Below are positions 55,638 through 64,000 of a DNA stretch of 64,000 nucleotides, piece by piece. The stretch's first letter is position 1; every line of letters starts with the position of its first letter. The notes beneath the pieces were generated by a model. The model had not been told where the DNA came from. It searched no databases and saw nothing but the letters and a program-made list of their open reading frames with translations. The DNA is from [Anoxybacillus] calidus (GTDB lineage Bacteria; Bacillota; Bacilli; Bacillales; Anoxybacillaceae). The translations under genes and the position numbers were made by a program. The stretch lies in the NCBI RefSeq assembly GCF_013760845.1, contig NZ_JACDUU010000003.1, forward strand, positions 306,606-370,605. Reading direction: 5' to 3'.

Positions 55638-56405
55638 TTATCTTTCTTCCAATATAAATCCGAACTCTTTAAAAATTTTTTTCGTTTCATTACTTTGTAA
55701 ATAGTATAAAAAATCCTTTGCCTGCTTTTTATGAGGAGACGACTGAATAACTCCCGCTTCATATACGATTGGTTCTTTAAAGAGATGATGATTTGCTTGA
55801 GCGGCAATATCTATTTTTTTAGAAGAAAGAGCATCTGTTCGATAGACAATTCCCGCTTCTGCATTTCCTGATTCAACGTAAGTCAGCACTTCGCGGACAT
55901 CTTTCGCCAAGATCAGCTTCTTTTTTACTTTATCCCAAACATGTACAGCTTCGAGCCACTGCTTTGCATAGGCTCCGGCAGGAACGGTTTCCGGAATACC
56001 AATGGCAATCGTTTGAATATTTTTGGTTGTTAAATCTTCCGGTGAGTGAATGGGTGTTGTGATTGTTTTTGAAGCAATGAGAACAAGCTCATTGTAAACA
56101 AGATGATTGTTTTGCCTTGGTATAATGAACCCTTTATTCTTTAACTCTTTAAAGACATCTGGTGATGCAGAAATAAAAAGATCGACAGGTGCTCCTTGTT
56201 CGATTTGCTTTTTAAGCGTGCCGGTTGAAGCAAAATTGAATGATAATTGCACAGATGGATGTTTTGCTTCATATTGTTTCTTAATGGAGCTAAGAACGTC
56301 TTTCATGCTTGCTGCAGCTGAAATCGTTAATGTCGTTTTTGGTTCGGCTGAGTTAGAGCAGCCAAATAACAGAAAAATGAGCAATAAATGAATCCATTTT
56401 TTCAT
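55638..56405 (-). CDS. modA: Molybdate-binding lipoprotein ModA
   Basis: A 255-residue lipoprotein with lipobox LFGC (C16). ModA features are LTISAAASMKDVLSSI, FASTGTLKKQIEQGAPVDLF and GIPETVPAGAYAKQWLE. It binds molybdate or tungstate outside the cell for an ABC importer. No modB or modC lies beside it, so it is an orphan in this window. ATG follows GAGAGGGAATATC. Confidence 0.88.
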   Translation of the reverse strand: MKKWIHLLLIFLLFGCSNSAEPKTTLTISAAASMKDVLSSIKKQYEAKHPSVQLSFNFASTGTLKKQIEQGAPVDLFISASPDVFKELKNKGFIIPRQNNHLVYNELVLIASKTITTPIHSPEDLTTKNIQTIAIGIPETVPAGAYAKQWLEAVHVWDKVKKKLILAKDVREVLTYVESGNAEAGIVYRTDALSSKKIDIAAQANHHLFKEPIVYEAGVIQSSPHKKQAKDFLYYLQSNETKKIFKEFGFILEER

Positions 56406-56462
56406 GTGATATTCCCTCTCTATAGTGCATCTTTTATAATGAAAGCGTAGGAGGCTGTATTT

Positions 56463-57023
56463 ATGAAAAATACATATGTAACCGGATATTTGCCACTCAT
56501 TGCGATTATATTATACAGCATAGCTTTTGGCATTTATGTAGAAATAGAAATCATTCGTTTATTTAAAAAATTTGGTTTATATGGCGGAATGTTAGAGTTT
56601 TTTTCGGAAAACGGAATCAAACTCACTCTTTTTTTCCTCGCAAGTTTGCTTTTTTTTATGCTTTTTTCCGCTTTAAAATTAATTGCTGATACGATGATTC
56701 AGCTGTCGATGCTATTTTTTTCAAAAGATCGACATGGATTGGTTTTAAATGAAATTCGTTTTGGCTCGGTGTTTTATGTTTTGAGCGGAATGTTGTCTCT
56801 TCTGTTTGTCAATTATATTGTCGTTGTTGCTGCTCTCTTTTTAGTAACAACACTCGTATATTTTATTTACTTTGTTTATAAAACGTATTCTACGTTAACG
56901 CCAGCAGGTCTTATTGGAATGGTGTTTTTTCATATTGCATTCTGGTTTGCGTTTATGTTAACGATTGTTTATGTATGTATAAAACTGTATAACAGTTTTT
57001 TAGAGAGTCTGCCCCTTTCATGA
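56463..57023 (+). CDS. yufK: DUF5366 membrane protein YufK
   Basis: A 186-residue integral membrane protein with five hydrophobic segments. By size, hydropathy and position (before pbpD, as yufK is in B. subtilis) it matches YufK. Function unknown. ATG follows TAGGAGGCTGTATTT. A hairpin follows, shared with the convergent pbpD. Confidence 0.75.
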   Translation: MKNTYVTGYLPLIAIILYSIAFGIYVEIEIIRLFKKFGLYGGMLEFFSENGIKLTLFFLASLLFFMLFSALKLIADTMIQLSMLFFSKDRHGLVLNEIRFGSVFYVLSGMLSLLFVNYIVVVAALFLVTTLVYFIYFVYKTYSTLTPAGLIGMVFFHIAFWFAFMLTIVYVCIKLYNSFLESLPLS

Positions 57024-57034
57024 TGAAAAGCAAG

Positions 57035-57062
57035 GAGGTTGACTATGGAAATGGTCAACCTC
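57035..57062. terminator. Hairpin between yufK and pbpD
   Basis: GAGGTTGAC pairs with GTCAACCTC around a ten-base loop. TTGTCATTTTTT follows on the plus strand. Confidence 0.75.
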
Positions 57063-57065
57063 TTG

Positions 57066-58886
57066 TCATTTTTTAGATTGCATAATCGTTTTCCAGATGT
57101 GTAAATGCGGTGTTTGTTTACTAATCAATTCTATATTTGTCGGCTTGTCTTGGCCAACCCATACACCGGCAGTATAAACATTTGTAAGCCCGATGAACCA
57201 TAAATCTTTATAATCGTTTGTTGTCCCTGTTTTTCCGCCGATATAAGGGCTTGGAAAATAAGCTTTTTTCGCTGTCCCTTCCTTCACGACTTGAGCGAGC
57301 ATTTTCCGCATTATATCATTTGTCTTTTTGCTCCAAACTTTCTTTGTGTGTTGCGGCCATTCATAAAGCACATTTCCTTGTAAATCTGTCACTTTGCGAA
57401 TGGCATGCGCTTTTTGAAACATTCCGTCATGGGCAAATGTTGTATAGGCGTTTGTTAATTCAAGTGGTGTCATTCCTTTTGTAAAGCCGCCAATCGCTGC
57501 CGGAAGTGCGTAGTCTTTAGTTGTCAGACTGTTGAATTCAAATTTTTTCAAATAGGCAAATGCTTGCTCTATTCCGATTTCATCAAGCAACCGTACGGCT
57601 GGAGTGTTATATGAATATTGGAGCGCCGTTTCTAGCGTTACCATTCCGTAAGTGCGATTGCTGTAGTTTTTTGGACAGTAACCATTTTTACAAAACGCCT
57701 TTGCACTAACGAGTGAATAGGAGGTTGCTCCAAATCGATCGATATAAGGGCCGTACACAAGCAGCGGTTTAATAGCGGAACCGGGTTGACGATACGCTTG
57801 AAAAGCGCGGTGAAAGTCAAACTTTTTGTAATGTTTGCCGCCGGTTAAAGCGATAATTTCATCGGTTGTATGGTCGATCACGACAGCTGCTCCCTGCACA
57901 TTTTTGTACGGAAGATATGTTTGAACCGCCGCGATGGCTTTCTGTTGAATGCGTGGCTCGAGAGATGTGTAAATCCGCACTCCCGATTGCAATACTTCGC
58001 TTGCCCGCTTGTCCAATTGTTCACCGCTGATTCCTTCTTTGAGGGAAATGAGTTGTTTTAATTCATGGTACACATATGTAACATAATCAGGAAAAAGGTC
58101 AACCGGTTTTTGTAAGCGTAAGGAAATTTGTTCCGAACGCGCTGCATCGAAGGTTTCCTTGTTAATAATCCCTTTGTTGAAAAGAATTTGCAGGATGCGC
58201 TCCTGTCGTTTTTTTGTTTCAGTAAAATGAGTGAGCGGGTCATATAATGACGGATTGTTTGGAATCGCACATATAAACGCAAGTTCCCCAAGGCTTAATT
58301 GCTTAAGCGGGCGGCTGAAATAGTATTGAGCAGCCGTTTCGATTCCGTAAATACCGTTTTGAAAATAAATCGCGTTTAAGTATAATTCTAAAATCTCATC
58401 TTTTGTCAGCTTTTTCTCGAGTTGGTAAGCGTAAAGCAATTCACTTAATTTCCGGTTCAATGTTTTTTCATGATTTAAAAAAAGATTCCGGGCAAGCTGT
58501 TGCGTAATGGTGCTGCCTCCTTGTTCAAGAGCGCCGCTTTTTGCGTTGACAATCGCGGCCCGAGTTACTCCTGCTATGTCAAATCCAGAATGTTCATAGA
58601 AGTGGGAGTCTTCTGTTACAATGAATATTTGTTTCACAATGTCTGGTATCTCTTTTAACGAAATATATTTCCTTTTTTGCTCGTTAATATGTTCGGAAAT
58701 TAATTCGTTATTTCGGTCATAAATATAACTGTTTTGCTGTAAATGAATATCGTTCATTTTGATTTTTCCTTCAAGGACTGCTGAAACAGGTTTGACATTG
58801 TTCCATTCTTCCCCAACTTTTAAAACGAGTATATAAAAGCAAGACAAGGTCAATAACGTCAATAAATACCCAATCATTGCACGCAT
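57066..58886 (-). CDS. pbpD: Class A penicillin-binding protein PBP4
   Basis: A 606-residue bifunctional peptidoglycan synthase. A membrane anchor is at 5-25. The GT51 glycosyltransferase domain has E92 in TEDSHFYEHSG and GGSTITQQLARN (123-134). The transpeptidase domain has S370-A-I-K373, S425-Y-N427 and K552-T-G554. Both halves are intact. ATG follows GAGGAAGTGATAAATA. PbpD builds cell wall; in B. subtilis it is non-essential. Confidence 0.95.
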   Translation of the reverse strand: MRAMIGYLLTLLTLSCFYILVLKVGEEWNNVKPVSAVLEGKIKMNDIHLQQNSYIYDRNNELISEHINEQKRKYISLKEIPDIVKQIFIVTEDSHFYEHSGFDIAGVTRAAIVNAKSGALEQGGSTITQQLARNLFLNHEKTLNRKLSELLYAYQLEKKLTKDEILELYLNAIYFQNGIYGIETAAQYYFSRPLKQLSLGELAFICAIPNNPSLYDPLTHFTETKKRQERILQILFNKGIINKETFDAARSEQISLRLQKPVDLFPDYVTYVYHELKQLISLKEGISGEQLDKRASEVLQSGVRIYTSLEPRIQQKAIAAVQTYLPYKNVQGAAVVIDHTTDEIIALTGGKHYKKFDFHRAFQAYRQPGSAIKPLLVYGPYIDRFGATSYSLVSAKAFCKNGYCPKNYSNRTYGMVTLETALQYSYNTPAVRLLDEIGIEQAFAYLKKFEFNSLTTKDYALPAAIGGFTKGMTPLELTNAYTTFAHDGMFQKAHAIRKVTDLQGNVLYEWPQHTKKVWSKKTNDIMRKMLAQVVKEGTAKKAYFPSPYIGGKTGTTNDYKDLWFIGLTNVYTAGVWVGQDKPTNIELISKQTPHLHIWKTIMQSKK

Positions 58887-59137
58887 TTATTTATCACTTC
58901 CTCTGTAAAAAAGACACTACGTTTCATACTATCATTTTCCATGTATACACAGGTGCGGTCAATGCTGGGTAAATGGTTTGAATATTTCGCCTTTTTTTAA
59001 ATATTTTTCGAAAAAAACCGTAAAAGAATGGAATCTCATGATATAATGAAAATAATACCATTGGTCGAAATAATATTTTTGCTTTGTTATTGAAAAGGTT
59101 GTAATATTTTATTTTCTGAAAAAGGGGGGACAGAGAT

Positions 59138-59761
59138 GTGAAGGAAGGACATCAATATTTATTTCTTGACTTTGAATTCACGATGCCCGAAAGTAAAAGA
59201 AGTCCGCGTGGTTTTTTTCCAGAAATTATTGAAGTCGGTCTTGTTTCCGTATTAAATGGTGAAATTTATGATCAATTTTCTGCTTATGTAAAGCCGATTA
59301 AGTTTCCAATTTTGACAGAGAGATGTAAATCATTTTTAAATATAACACAAGAACAAGTAGACAAAGGAATTAGCCTTCAGGAACTTGTCGGCCGGCTGAA
59401 GAAATATGACAGCCTATATCCAAGTACGGTTATTACATGGGGAAATATGGATATGAAAGTGCTCAGGCATAACTGTTCGCAAGCGAGTCTCCCATTTCCG
59501 TTCACCAGTGAGCATCGCGATTTAGCGATGGAATATAAAAAGTTTTTTGGAGAGCAAAATCAAACCGGTTTATGGAAAGCTGTACAAGAGTACGGAAACG
59601 AAGGGGTTGGCAAACATCATTGTGCGCTCGATGATGCATTCACAACGTATAATATTTTCAAATTGATTGAAAAGGATAAAAAATATATGGCAAAACCAAA
59701 GCCGCCGACGATTGGCGACCGTGTCGACTTCAGCAAGCTGTTAAATAAATTTGCTTTGTAA
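59138..59761 (+). CDS. kapD: DEDDh 3'-5' exonuclease KapD
   Basis: A 207-residue exonuclease of the DnaQ/ERI-1 type. D11 and E13 in LFLDFEFT, the later Asp in ITWGNMDMKVL and HHCALDDAF complete the DEDDh site. In B. subtilis KapD blocks the KinA sporulation pathway. It starts with GTG 59138 behind AAAGGGGGGACAG. It is divergent from pbpD and followed by a terminator. Confidence 0.93.
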   Translation: MKEGHQYLFLDFEFTMPESKRSPRGFFPEIIEVGLVSVLNGEIYDQFSAYVKPIKFPILTERCKSFLNITQEQVDKGISLQELVGRLKKYDSLYPSTVITWGNMDMKVLRHNCSQASLPFPFTSEHRDLAMEYKKFFGEQNQTGLWKAVQEYGNEGVGKHHCALDDAFTTYNIFKLIEKDKKYMAKPKPPTIGDRVDFSKLLNKFAL

Positions 59762-59764
59762 TGG

Positions 59765-59797
59765 GCCAAGTCACTCCAAAAGTGATTTGGCTTATTT
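59765..59797 (+). terminator. Terminator after kapD
   Basis: GCCAAGTCACT pairs with AGTGATTTGGC (one wobble) around CCAAA, then TTATTTATTT. Confidence 0.8.
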
Positions 59798-59876
59798 ATT
59801 TCCAAAAGTAGAAGTGGGCGAAACACCTTTGATATAATATGGTTATAAATCTATATGTGTGAAAGGTTGTCGAAAG

Positions 59877-60092
59877 ATGTTATTGAATTATATATTGAAC
59901 TTATTTTTATATTTTCCAGAAGATAAATCGGAATACATTCCGGCGGCGATTACGTTTACGCTGTTTTTTATTGCCGCTATATTGGCAATGCGTTTCATTA
60001 TCAAAATTTCTAAGCGTCAAGAGGAAAAAGCAAAAGAGTTTGAGGAACAGCTGAGAAAGCAAAATATGATAAAAGATGATCAACAGTTATAG
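59877..60092 (+). CDS. Small single-span membrane protein
   Basis: A 71-residue protein with an N-terminal amphipathic part, one membrane span (TFTLFFIAAILAMRFIIKI, about 24-42) and a charged, coiled-coil-like tail SKRQEEKAKEFEEQLRKQN. Unknown function. TATAAT (59833) upstream and GAAAGGTTG before ATG 59877 support expression. The sodC-like gene follows after 55 bases. Confidence 0.65.
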   Translation: MLLNYILNLFLYFPEDKSEYIPAAITFTLFFIAAILAMRFIIKISKRQEEKAKEFEEQLRKQNMIKDDQQL

Positions 60093-60116
60093 ATATTGTT
60101 TATTAAGGAAACACTA

Positions 60117-60143
60117 GACCCAAAAACGTGTTTTTGGAGGGTC
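60117..60143 (+). promoter_or_regulatory. Hairpin covering the sodC ribosome site
   Basis: GACCCAAAAAC pairs with GTTTTTGgaGGGTC, the bulged GA being part of the GGAGGGTC ribosome site of the GTG at 60148. It could limit translation; it has no T tract of its own for termination. Confidence 0.5.
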
Positions 60144-60147
60144 TTAC

Positions 60148-60735
60148 GTGTTAAAAAGAGGAACGCTTTTTTTGTGTGTTTTCGCTGTTTTAGGCGCTTG
60201 TACCGAACAGCCACCGACAAAGATGGATGTAGAGATGTTTAATAGCTTTGGTGATTCATTAGGAACGGTTAAGCTGTCAGAACAGCCGGAAGGGGTTAAA
60301 CTTGAATTAAATCTTGAAGGATTGCCGCCGGGGGAGCATGCTTTTCACATTCATGAAAAAGGAAGCTGCAAGCCACCAGACTTTAAATCAGCAGGTAATC
60401 ATTATAATCCGGACGATAAAAAGCATGGTCTGCTTCATCCCGAAGGAGCTCATGCCGGTGATTTGCCCAATTTAATTGTGGGAGAAGACGGAAAAGTCAA
60501 AGCGGAGATTCTTGCTCCGCAAGTGACGTTAAAGGAAGGAAAAACAACATTATTAACAAAAGAGGGAACATCTCTCGTGATACATGCGAAAAAAGATGAT
60601 GGGATGACACAGCCGGCAGGGGATGCCGGTGGAAGAATTGCCTGTGGAGAAATAAAGAAAATGGAAGGCAAAGGCGAAAGCAAAGAAGAGAAACATGAGC
60701 GGGAAAAAACGGGAGAAAATAAAGCGGGCAAGTAA
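60148..60735 (+). CDS. sodC: Cu/Zn superoxide dismutase-like lipoprotein
   Basis: A 195-residue lipoprotein (lipobox LGAC, C18) with a Cu/Zn SOD domain. The probable copper ligands H67 and H69 (HAFHIHEKG), H85 (GNHYNP) and H146 (VIHAKKDD) are all present, as are zinc-site residues H93/H97, H102 and D105 (HPEGAHAGDLPN) and the C74-C166 disulfide. It thus looks able to bind metals, unlike some Bacillus YojM relatives. The last 25 residues are Lys/Glu-rich. Starts with GTG behind GGAGGGTCTTAC. Confidence 0.88.
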   Translation: MLKRGTLFLCVFAVLGACTEQPPTKMDVEMFNSFGDSLGTVKLSEQPEGVKLELNLEGLPPGEHAFHIHEKGSCKPPDFKSAGNHYNPDDKKHGLLHPEGAHAGDLPNLIVGEDGKVKAEILAPQVTLKEGKTTLLTKEGTSLVIHAKKDDGMTQPAGDAGGRIACGEIKKMEGKGESKEEKHEREKTGENKAGK

Positions 60736-60757
60736 GAGTAAAGGATTTAGTAGCAAT

Positions 60758-60861
60758 AAGAGGCTGTCCATAAGTGTATGATCTCAGGCGCATCCACAGT
60801 AATGTAGTTTATTTAACCTGTGTTGTGGGGTCTGACACTTTGCTTTTTGGACAACCTCTTT
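60758..60861. repeat. R1 palindromic repeat, copy 10 (reversed)
   Basis: AAGAGGCTGTCCATAAGTGT, then ATGATCTCAGGC ... GTTGTGGGGTCTGACACTTT, then GCTTTTTGGACAACCTCTT. Between the convergent ends of sodC and patB. Confidence 0.85.
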
Positions 60862-60880
60862 ATTTGTTGTTTCGTTATAT

Positions 60881-62047
60881 TTACAAATCCGCTAGTGCTG
60901 CTACTAATCTCTTCAATGCTTCTTGCAATGTTTCCCGAGTGCAAGCGACATTTAAACGAATAAAACCGTTACCGTCTTCGCCAAATTTGTTCCCTGGTTC
61001 AACAGCAATTCTTCCTTTCTGTAAAAGAAGTTGTTTTAGTTCTTGGTCGCTTTTTTGTAGCTTGCGGCAATCAATCCATACAAGGTAGGTAGCTTCCGGT
61101 TTCATTACTTTCAATTTTGATAAATGTTTTTCAATAAAGGAACAAGTTAATTCAACATTTCCCTCGATATATTTCAATAAATCGTTAAGCCATTGTTCGC
61201 CATGCTGGTAAGCAGCTTCCGTCCCGATGACTGCAAACGTATTGAGCGTGAAAAAACCTTGCCGCTGTTGAACGTTATCAAACTGTTTTTTTAATGCGCG
61301 GTTTGGAATAATTGAGATAGCGGATTGTAAGCCGGCTAAATTAAACGTTTTTGTTGGAGCGATACACGTGACTGAGATTTGAGCAAACTCCTCGGAAATC
61401 GAGGCAAACGGTGTATGTCGGGAACCAGAAAAAACTAAATCGGAATGAATTTCATCGGAAACGACAATGACATTGTGTTCAAGACATAACTCTCCCAACC
61501 TAGCCAACTCCTCTTTTGACCATACCCGTCCTCCGGGATTATGTGGGTTGCATAGAAGTAACAATTTTGCTCCTTTTATCTTTTCTTTCAGGTTAGCGAA
61601 ATCCATTTCATATTTTCCATTTGTCAGTTGAAGCGGATTGAGTACAAGTTCACGGTTGTTTTTTTGGACGAGCTGGAAAAACGGATAATAAACAGGAGTT
61701 TGTACGATAATTTTATCACCTGGAGAGGTAAACGCTTGAATAGCAGTTGCTAAAGCGGGTACCACTCCGGTAGAAAAGGAGAGCCATTTACTGTTAATTC
61801 GCCATTCGTGCTTGCCCGCCATCCAGTTGCAAACGGCTTGTTTTAGCGAAACAGGAATGGATGTATAGCCAAAAACGCCATGCTCCACTCTTTTTATCAA
61901 AGCTTCAATCACTTCCGTAGGAGCTTGAAAATCCATATCAGCTACCCACATTGGCAATACATCTTTTACACCAAAAATGCGTTCTGTTTCATCCCACTTG
62001 ACAGAATAGGTGTTTCGCCGTTCAATAAAATCGTCAAACGAATACAT
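60881..62047 (-). CDS. patB: MalY/PatB-type cystathionine beta-lyase
   Basis: A 388-residue PLP enzyme of the aminotransferase I fold. The PLP lysine is K233 in APTKTFNLAGLQ; LPMWVADMDF (31-40) and CNPHNPGGRVW (166-176) mark the MalY/PatB lyase group, which cleaves cystathionine to homocysteine and cysteine to sulfide. ATG 62047 follows GGAGAGATGTTTC. It lies beside yugE as in B. subtilis. Confidence 0.9.
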   Translation of the reverse strand: MYSFDDFIERRNTYSVKWDETERIFGVKDVLPMWVADMDFQAPTEVIEALIKRVEHGVFGYTSIPVSLKQAVCNWMAGKHEWRINSKWLSFSTGVVPALATAIQAFTSPGDKIIVQTPVYYPFFQLVQKNNRELVLNPLQLTNGKYEMDFANLKEKIKGAKLLLLCNPHNPGGRVWSKEELARLGELCLEHNVIVVSDEIHSDLVFSGSRHTPFASISEEFAQISVTCIAPTKTFNLAGLQSAISIIPNRALKKQFDNVQQRQGFFTLNTFAVIGTEAAYQHGEQWLNDLLKYIEGNVELTCSFIEKHLSKLKVMKPEATYLVWIDCRKLQKSDQELKQLLLQKGRIAVEPGNKFGEDGNGFIRLNVACTRETLQEALKRLVAALADL

Positions 62048-62101
62048 GAAACATCTCTCCATTTCCTATATGCTCATGTTAAAATAAAAAAGGTGATGAA
62101 G

Positions 62102-62365
62102 ATGAATACGCAAAAAATGAATATGACGCTATTAGATATGATTCAGCACTGGGATCCGCTTGGTTATGGCAGCGACGCTTACGAAACAGAGGCTGTCGAC
62201 GTTTTACAAGCCGTTCACGAATGTGATGCAATTAAGCCATTAGCAAGAAAAATTCAAGCTATTTATGAATTCTCGTTTGAAGAGGTTATTCCTTTGGAAA
62301 AATGCATGAAAATAGCAGAGGAATTATTAAAAGTGAAAAATGAAGCGGAATGTACGATTAACTAA
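62102..62365 (+). CDS. yugE: DUF1871 family protein YugE
   Basis: An 87-residue helical protein of the DUF1871/YugE family: MIQHWDPLGYGSDAYETEAV, then FSFEEVIPLEKCMKIAEELL. Function unknown. ATG 62102 is chosen because AAAGGTGA lies seven bases upstream; ATG 62096 is in frame. R1 copy 11 begins right at the stop. Divergent from patB. Confidence 0.8.
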   Translation: MNTQKMNMTLLDMIQHWDPLGYGSDAYETEAVDVLQAVHECDAIKPLARKIQAIYEFSFEEVIPLEKCMKIAEELLKVKNEAECTIN

Positions 62366-62471
62366 TAGGCTGACCCATAAGTGTCTGACCTTACGTGAAA
62401 TCCATCATAATAATTAGTTCTCATCCGTTATGTATTATAGATGGGGGGGCTGGCACTTTGGGGTCAGCCTA
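62366..62471. repeat. R1 palindromic repeat, copy 11 (reversed)
   Basis: TAGGCTGACCCATAAGTGTC, then TGACCTTACG ... GGGCTGGCACTTTGGGGTCAGCCTA. Starts at the yugE stop codon, between yugE and the convergent yugF. Confidence 0.85.
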
Positions 62472-62509
62472 TTTGTTATCTGTAATATCCCATATGTTAA
62501 AAAACATTT

Positions 62510-62564
62510 ACGGAGATGAAGAACATTTTGCTGCGAGAGCTAATGAGAGCATCTCCGTTTTTTT
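62510..62564. repeat. R2-like remnant forming a terminator
   Basis: ACGGAGATG ... CATCTCCGT hairpin with six T after it; the interior GAAGAACATTTTGC and GAGAGCTAATGAGAGC match the inner part of the R2 units. The outer R2 ends are lost. It may end transcription from the yugE side. Confidence 0.6.
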
Positions 62565-62596
62565 ATTTATCTAGGAAAAGACCTTATCGCTCTATT

Positions 62597-63427
62597 CTAA
62601 TGAATAAACCTTAAAATTTGCTCATACACATGACTCGGTTTTTCTTCAGGCAAAAGGTGGCCTGTTTTCGGAAATGAAATAAATTGCGAGTTTGGCAAGT
62701 CCTGATGAAGCCTTTTGCCAATATGAATCGGCACGACCTTATCTTCCTCGCCCCAAACGAGCAGACTGGGCGTTTTAATTTTTTTTAATTCCTCAGAGGA
62801 TAAATCTCCTTCACGATGGCGAATGAGCCGGGCGAGTGCTTTAAAAATTTGCTCATCATAAAACGGCTGTTCATATCCTTTACACATTTCTTCGTCAATC
62901 AATGAATGGTCATAGATGACATTTAATAAATTTTTCTCTACTCCTTGCCGCTCGAGCCAACGTTTCACATATAAATGAAAATACGGAATATATGTGGAGA
63001 GAAGAAGCGGCATTTGTGCGCGTTTCAAATAACCTGAGCTACATAACAAGATCATTTGCTGGACTAAATCCGGACGTTGTTTTGCGATGTTTAAGGAAAT
63101 TTGTCCGCCCATGGAATGTCCTACTAAAATGCAGCTTCGTATTTGCAGGCGAGCTAATAGTTCAATAACAAGTGTAGCGAGATTTTTATACGTATATTGA
63201 AAACGAATGGATTTTTCGCTTTTGCCGAACGGAGGCAAATCAAGCGCTAATACCGAAAAATCATTCATCAAGTATGGAATAAGCCGTCGGTAGCTGAAGG
63301 TGGACGAGAGAAAGCCGTGAATTAACACAATAAAAGGTTGATTGCTTCGTTGATTGTATAGCTCATAGTGGATGTTCACTCCATGGATATTGGCTGTGAA
63401 ATGGTTCGCTGCTGCAATGGTTGTCAT
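62597..63427 (-). CDS. yugF: Alpha/beta hydrolase YugF
   Basis: A 276-residue serine hydrolase. The nucleophile is S105 in LVGHSMGGQIS, the oxyanion motif is LIHGFLSS, the acid is the Asp in WGEEDKVVP and the base the His in KTGHLLPEEKP. It has no signal peptide. Probably an esterase or C-C hydrolase of unknown substrate. GAGGTGAAAGAGAG precedes the ATG. Divergent from alaR. Confidence 0.88.
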   Translation of the reverse strand: MTTIAAANHFTANIHGVNIHYELYNQRSNQPFIVLIHGFLSSTFSYRRLIPYLMNDFSVLALDLPPFGKSEKSIRFQYTYKNLATLVIELLARLQIRSCILVGHSMGGQISLNIAKQRPDLVQQMILLCSSGYLKRAQMPLLLSTYIPYFHLYVKRWLERQGVEKNLLNVIYDHSLIDEEMCKGYEQPFYDEQIFKALARLIRHREGDLSSEELKKIKTPSLLVWGEEDKVVPIHIGKRLHQDLPNSQFISFPKTGHLLPEEKPSHVYEQILRFIH

Positions 63428-63542
63428 CTCTCTTTCACCTCAACAATTGCTTTTCTTTTATTGTAACCAATGAACTTTACGAAAATTTTTCGTGCAAATT
63501 TATTCAAATTATGTGAAAATTCTAATATAGGAGGGGTTAACT

Positions 63543-64000
63543 ATGAAATTAACAGAAAAAGAATTAGAAGTAGTGGAAATACTGGCTAAAAATGCACGTT
63601 TGCCGCTAGAAACAATTGCAAAAATGGCATCGTTATCCATCGAAGAGACAGAGCAGATTGTGCACAAATTAGAAGAAGAAAAAGTGATTGTGCAATACGC
63701 AGCGATTGTTGATTGGCGTAAAATCGATGGACACGAAGGTGTTACAGCGATGATTGATGTGAAAGTAACACCGAAACGCGGCGTTGGTTTTGATGAAGTA
63801 GCGGAAAGAATTTATAAATTTCCGGAAGTCAAATCTGTTTATTTAATGTCCGGTGCGTACGACTTGTCCGTTGTGATTGAAGGACGTTCCATGTCTGAAG
63901 TAGCGCATTTTGTTTCCGAAAAGTTATCGACGCTCGATTCGGTTATTTCAACAACAACCCATTTTATTTTAAAAAAGTATAAACATGACGGAACTGTTTT
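63543..64000 (+). CDS. alaR: Lrp/AsnC-family regulator AlaR, 3' end missing
   Basis: The first 152 codons of an Lrp/AsnC regulator; the frame is open at the window end. An N-terminal helix-turn-helix (ETIAKMASLSIEETEQIVHK) is followed by the RAM ligand domain (GVTAMIDVKVTPKRGVGFDE and VYLMSGAYDLSVVIEG). It is very like B. subtilis AlaR, which controls the alanine aminotransferase gene alaT next to it. ATG follows AGGAGGGGTTAACT. Confidence 0.92.
   Translation, partial: MKLTEKELEVVEILAKNARLPLETIAKMASLSIEETEQIVHKLEEEKVIVQYAAIVDWRKIDGHEGVTAMIDVKVTPKRGVGFDEVAERIYKFPEVKSVYLMSGAYDLSVVIEGRSMSEVAHFVSEKLSTLDSVISTTTHFILKKYKHDGTV

Overview
The window is a stretch of chromosome from a low-GC Gram-positive endospore former of the Bacillaceae. 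Gene content and order follow the Bacillus subtilis yug-yuf-yui-yum-yut-yun-suf-met-yus-fad region almost gene for gene. I suspect a Geobacillus/Anoxybacillus-like or related lineage, but that is an impression. There are no rRNA or tRNA genes, no CRISPR array and no intact insertion sequence. Starts are ATG, GTG or TTG behind strong GGAGG-type ribosome sites.

Layout. 1-3981: fatty-acid beta-oxidation (3' end of fadN, then fadA, fadE). 4039-6327: yusI, gcvH, yusF, yusE, yusD. 6346-10738: methionine module, a metY-type sulfhydrylase and the metNPQ importer, each behind its own SAM-I riboswitch. 10866-16723: yurZ and the Fe-S assembly operon sufCDSUB. 16885-21438: yunF-yunE-yunD-yunC-yunB. 21457-30890: lytH, lipA, yutC to yutH, a SufR-like regulator and a 2-hydroxyacid dehydrogenase. 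31110-34500: threonine operon hom-thrC-thrB. 34514-39395: yutI, yuzD, yutJ, yuzB, a DUF2225 gene, dapF, erpA. 39396-41100: an islet with a CAP-domain lipoprotein, flanked by erpA and a decayed copy of the erpA 3' end. 41409-48832: yumC, yumB, yuiA, yuiB, yuiC, a cobalamin-binding-like protein, a DUF309 gene, pepA. 48944-55377: a DUF47-PiT phosphate operon, bioY, a nucleoside transporter, an ArsB/NhaD-type transporter and small unknowns. 55638-64000: orphan modA, yufK, pbpD, kapD, a sodC-like lipoprotein, patB, yugE, yugF and the start of alaR.

How the genes work together. Iron-sulfur biology recurs: sufCDSUB, yutI (Nfu), erpA, lipA (an Fe-S enzyme), yumC and a Cys-rich SufR-like regulator. 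Lipoate links lipA to gcvH. Methionine, threonine, lysine/peptidoglycan (dapF, pbpD) and cystathionine cleavage (patB) form an amino-acid theme. Sporulation genes (yunB, lytH, yutC, yutH, kapD) are scattered among housekeeping genes.

Regulatory sites readable in the DNA: two S-boxes; a BirA-type operator at bioY; a Rex-type operator at yumB; an 11-bp-phased TGTWAA array (PhoP-box-like) at the DUF47-pit operon; and a 13-bp palindrome before the SufR-like gene.

Most unusual features: (i) the erpA 3'-end duplication around a 1.6 kb islet, with the presumed original erpA terminator now beyond the distal copy; (ii) eleven copies of a 100-125 bp imperfect palindrome, ten of them at gene 3' ends; (iii) a second repeat family in two tandem pairs; (iv) a 47-bp tandem repeat. 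Most of the window is conserved core genome. No complete, clearly novel multi-gene system is visible, and the erpA islet is the best candidate for something undescribed.
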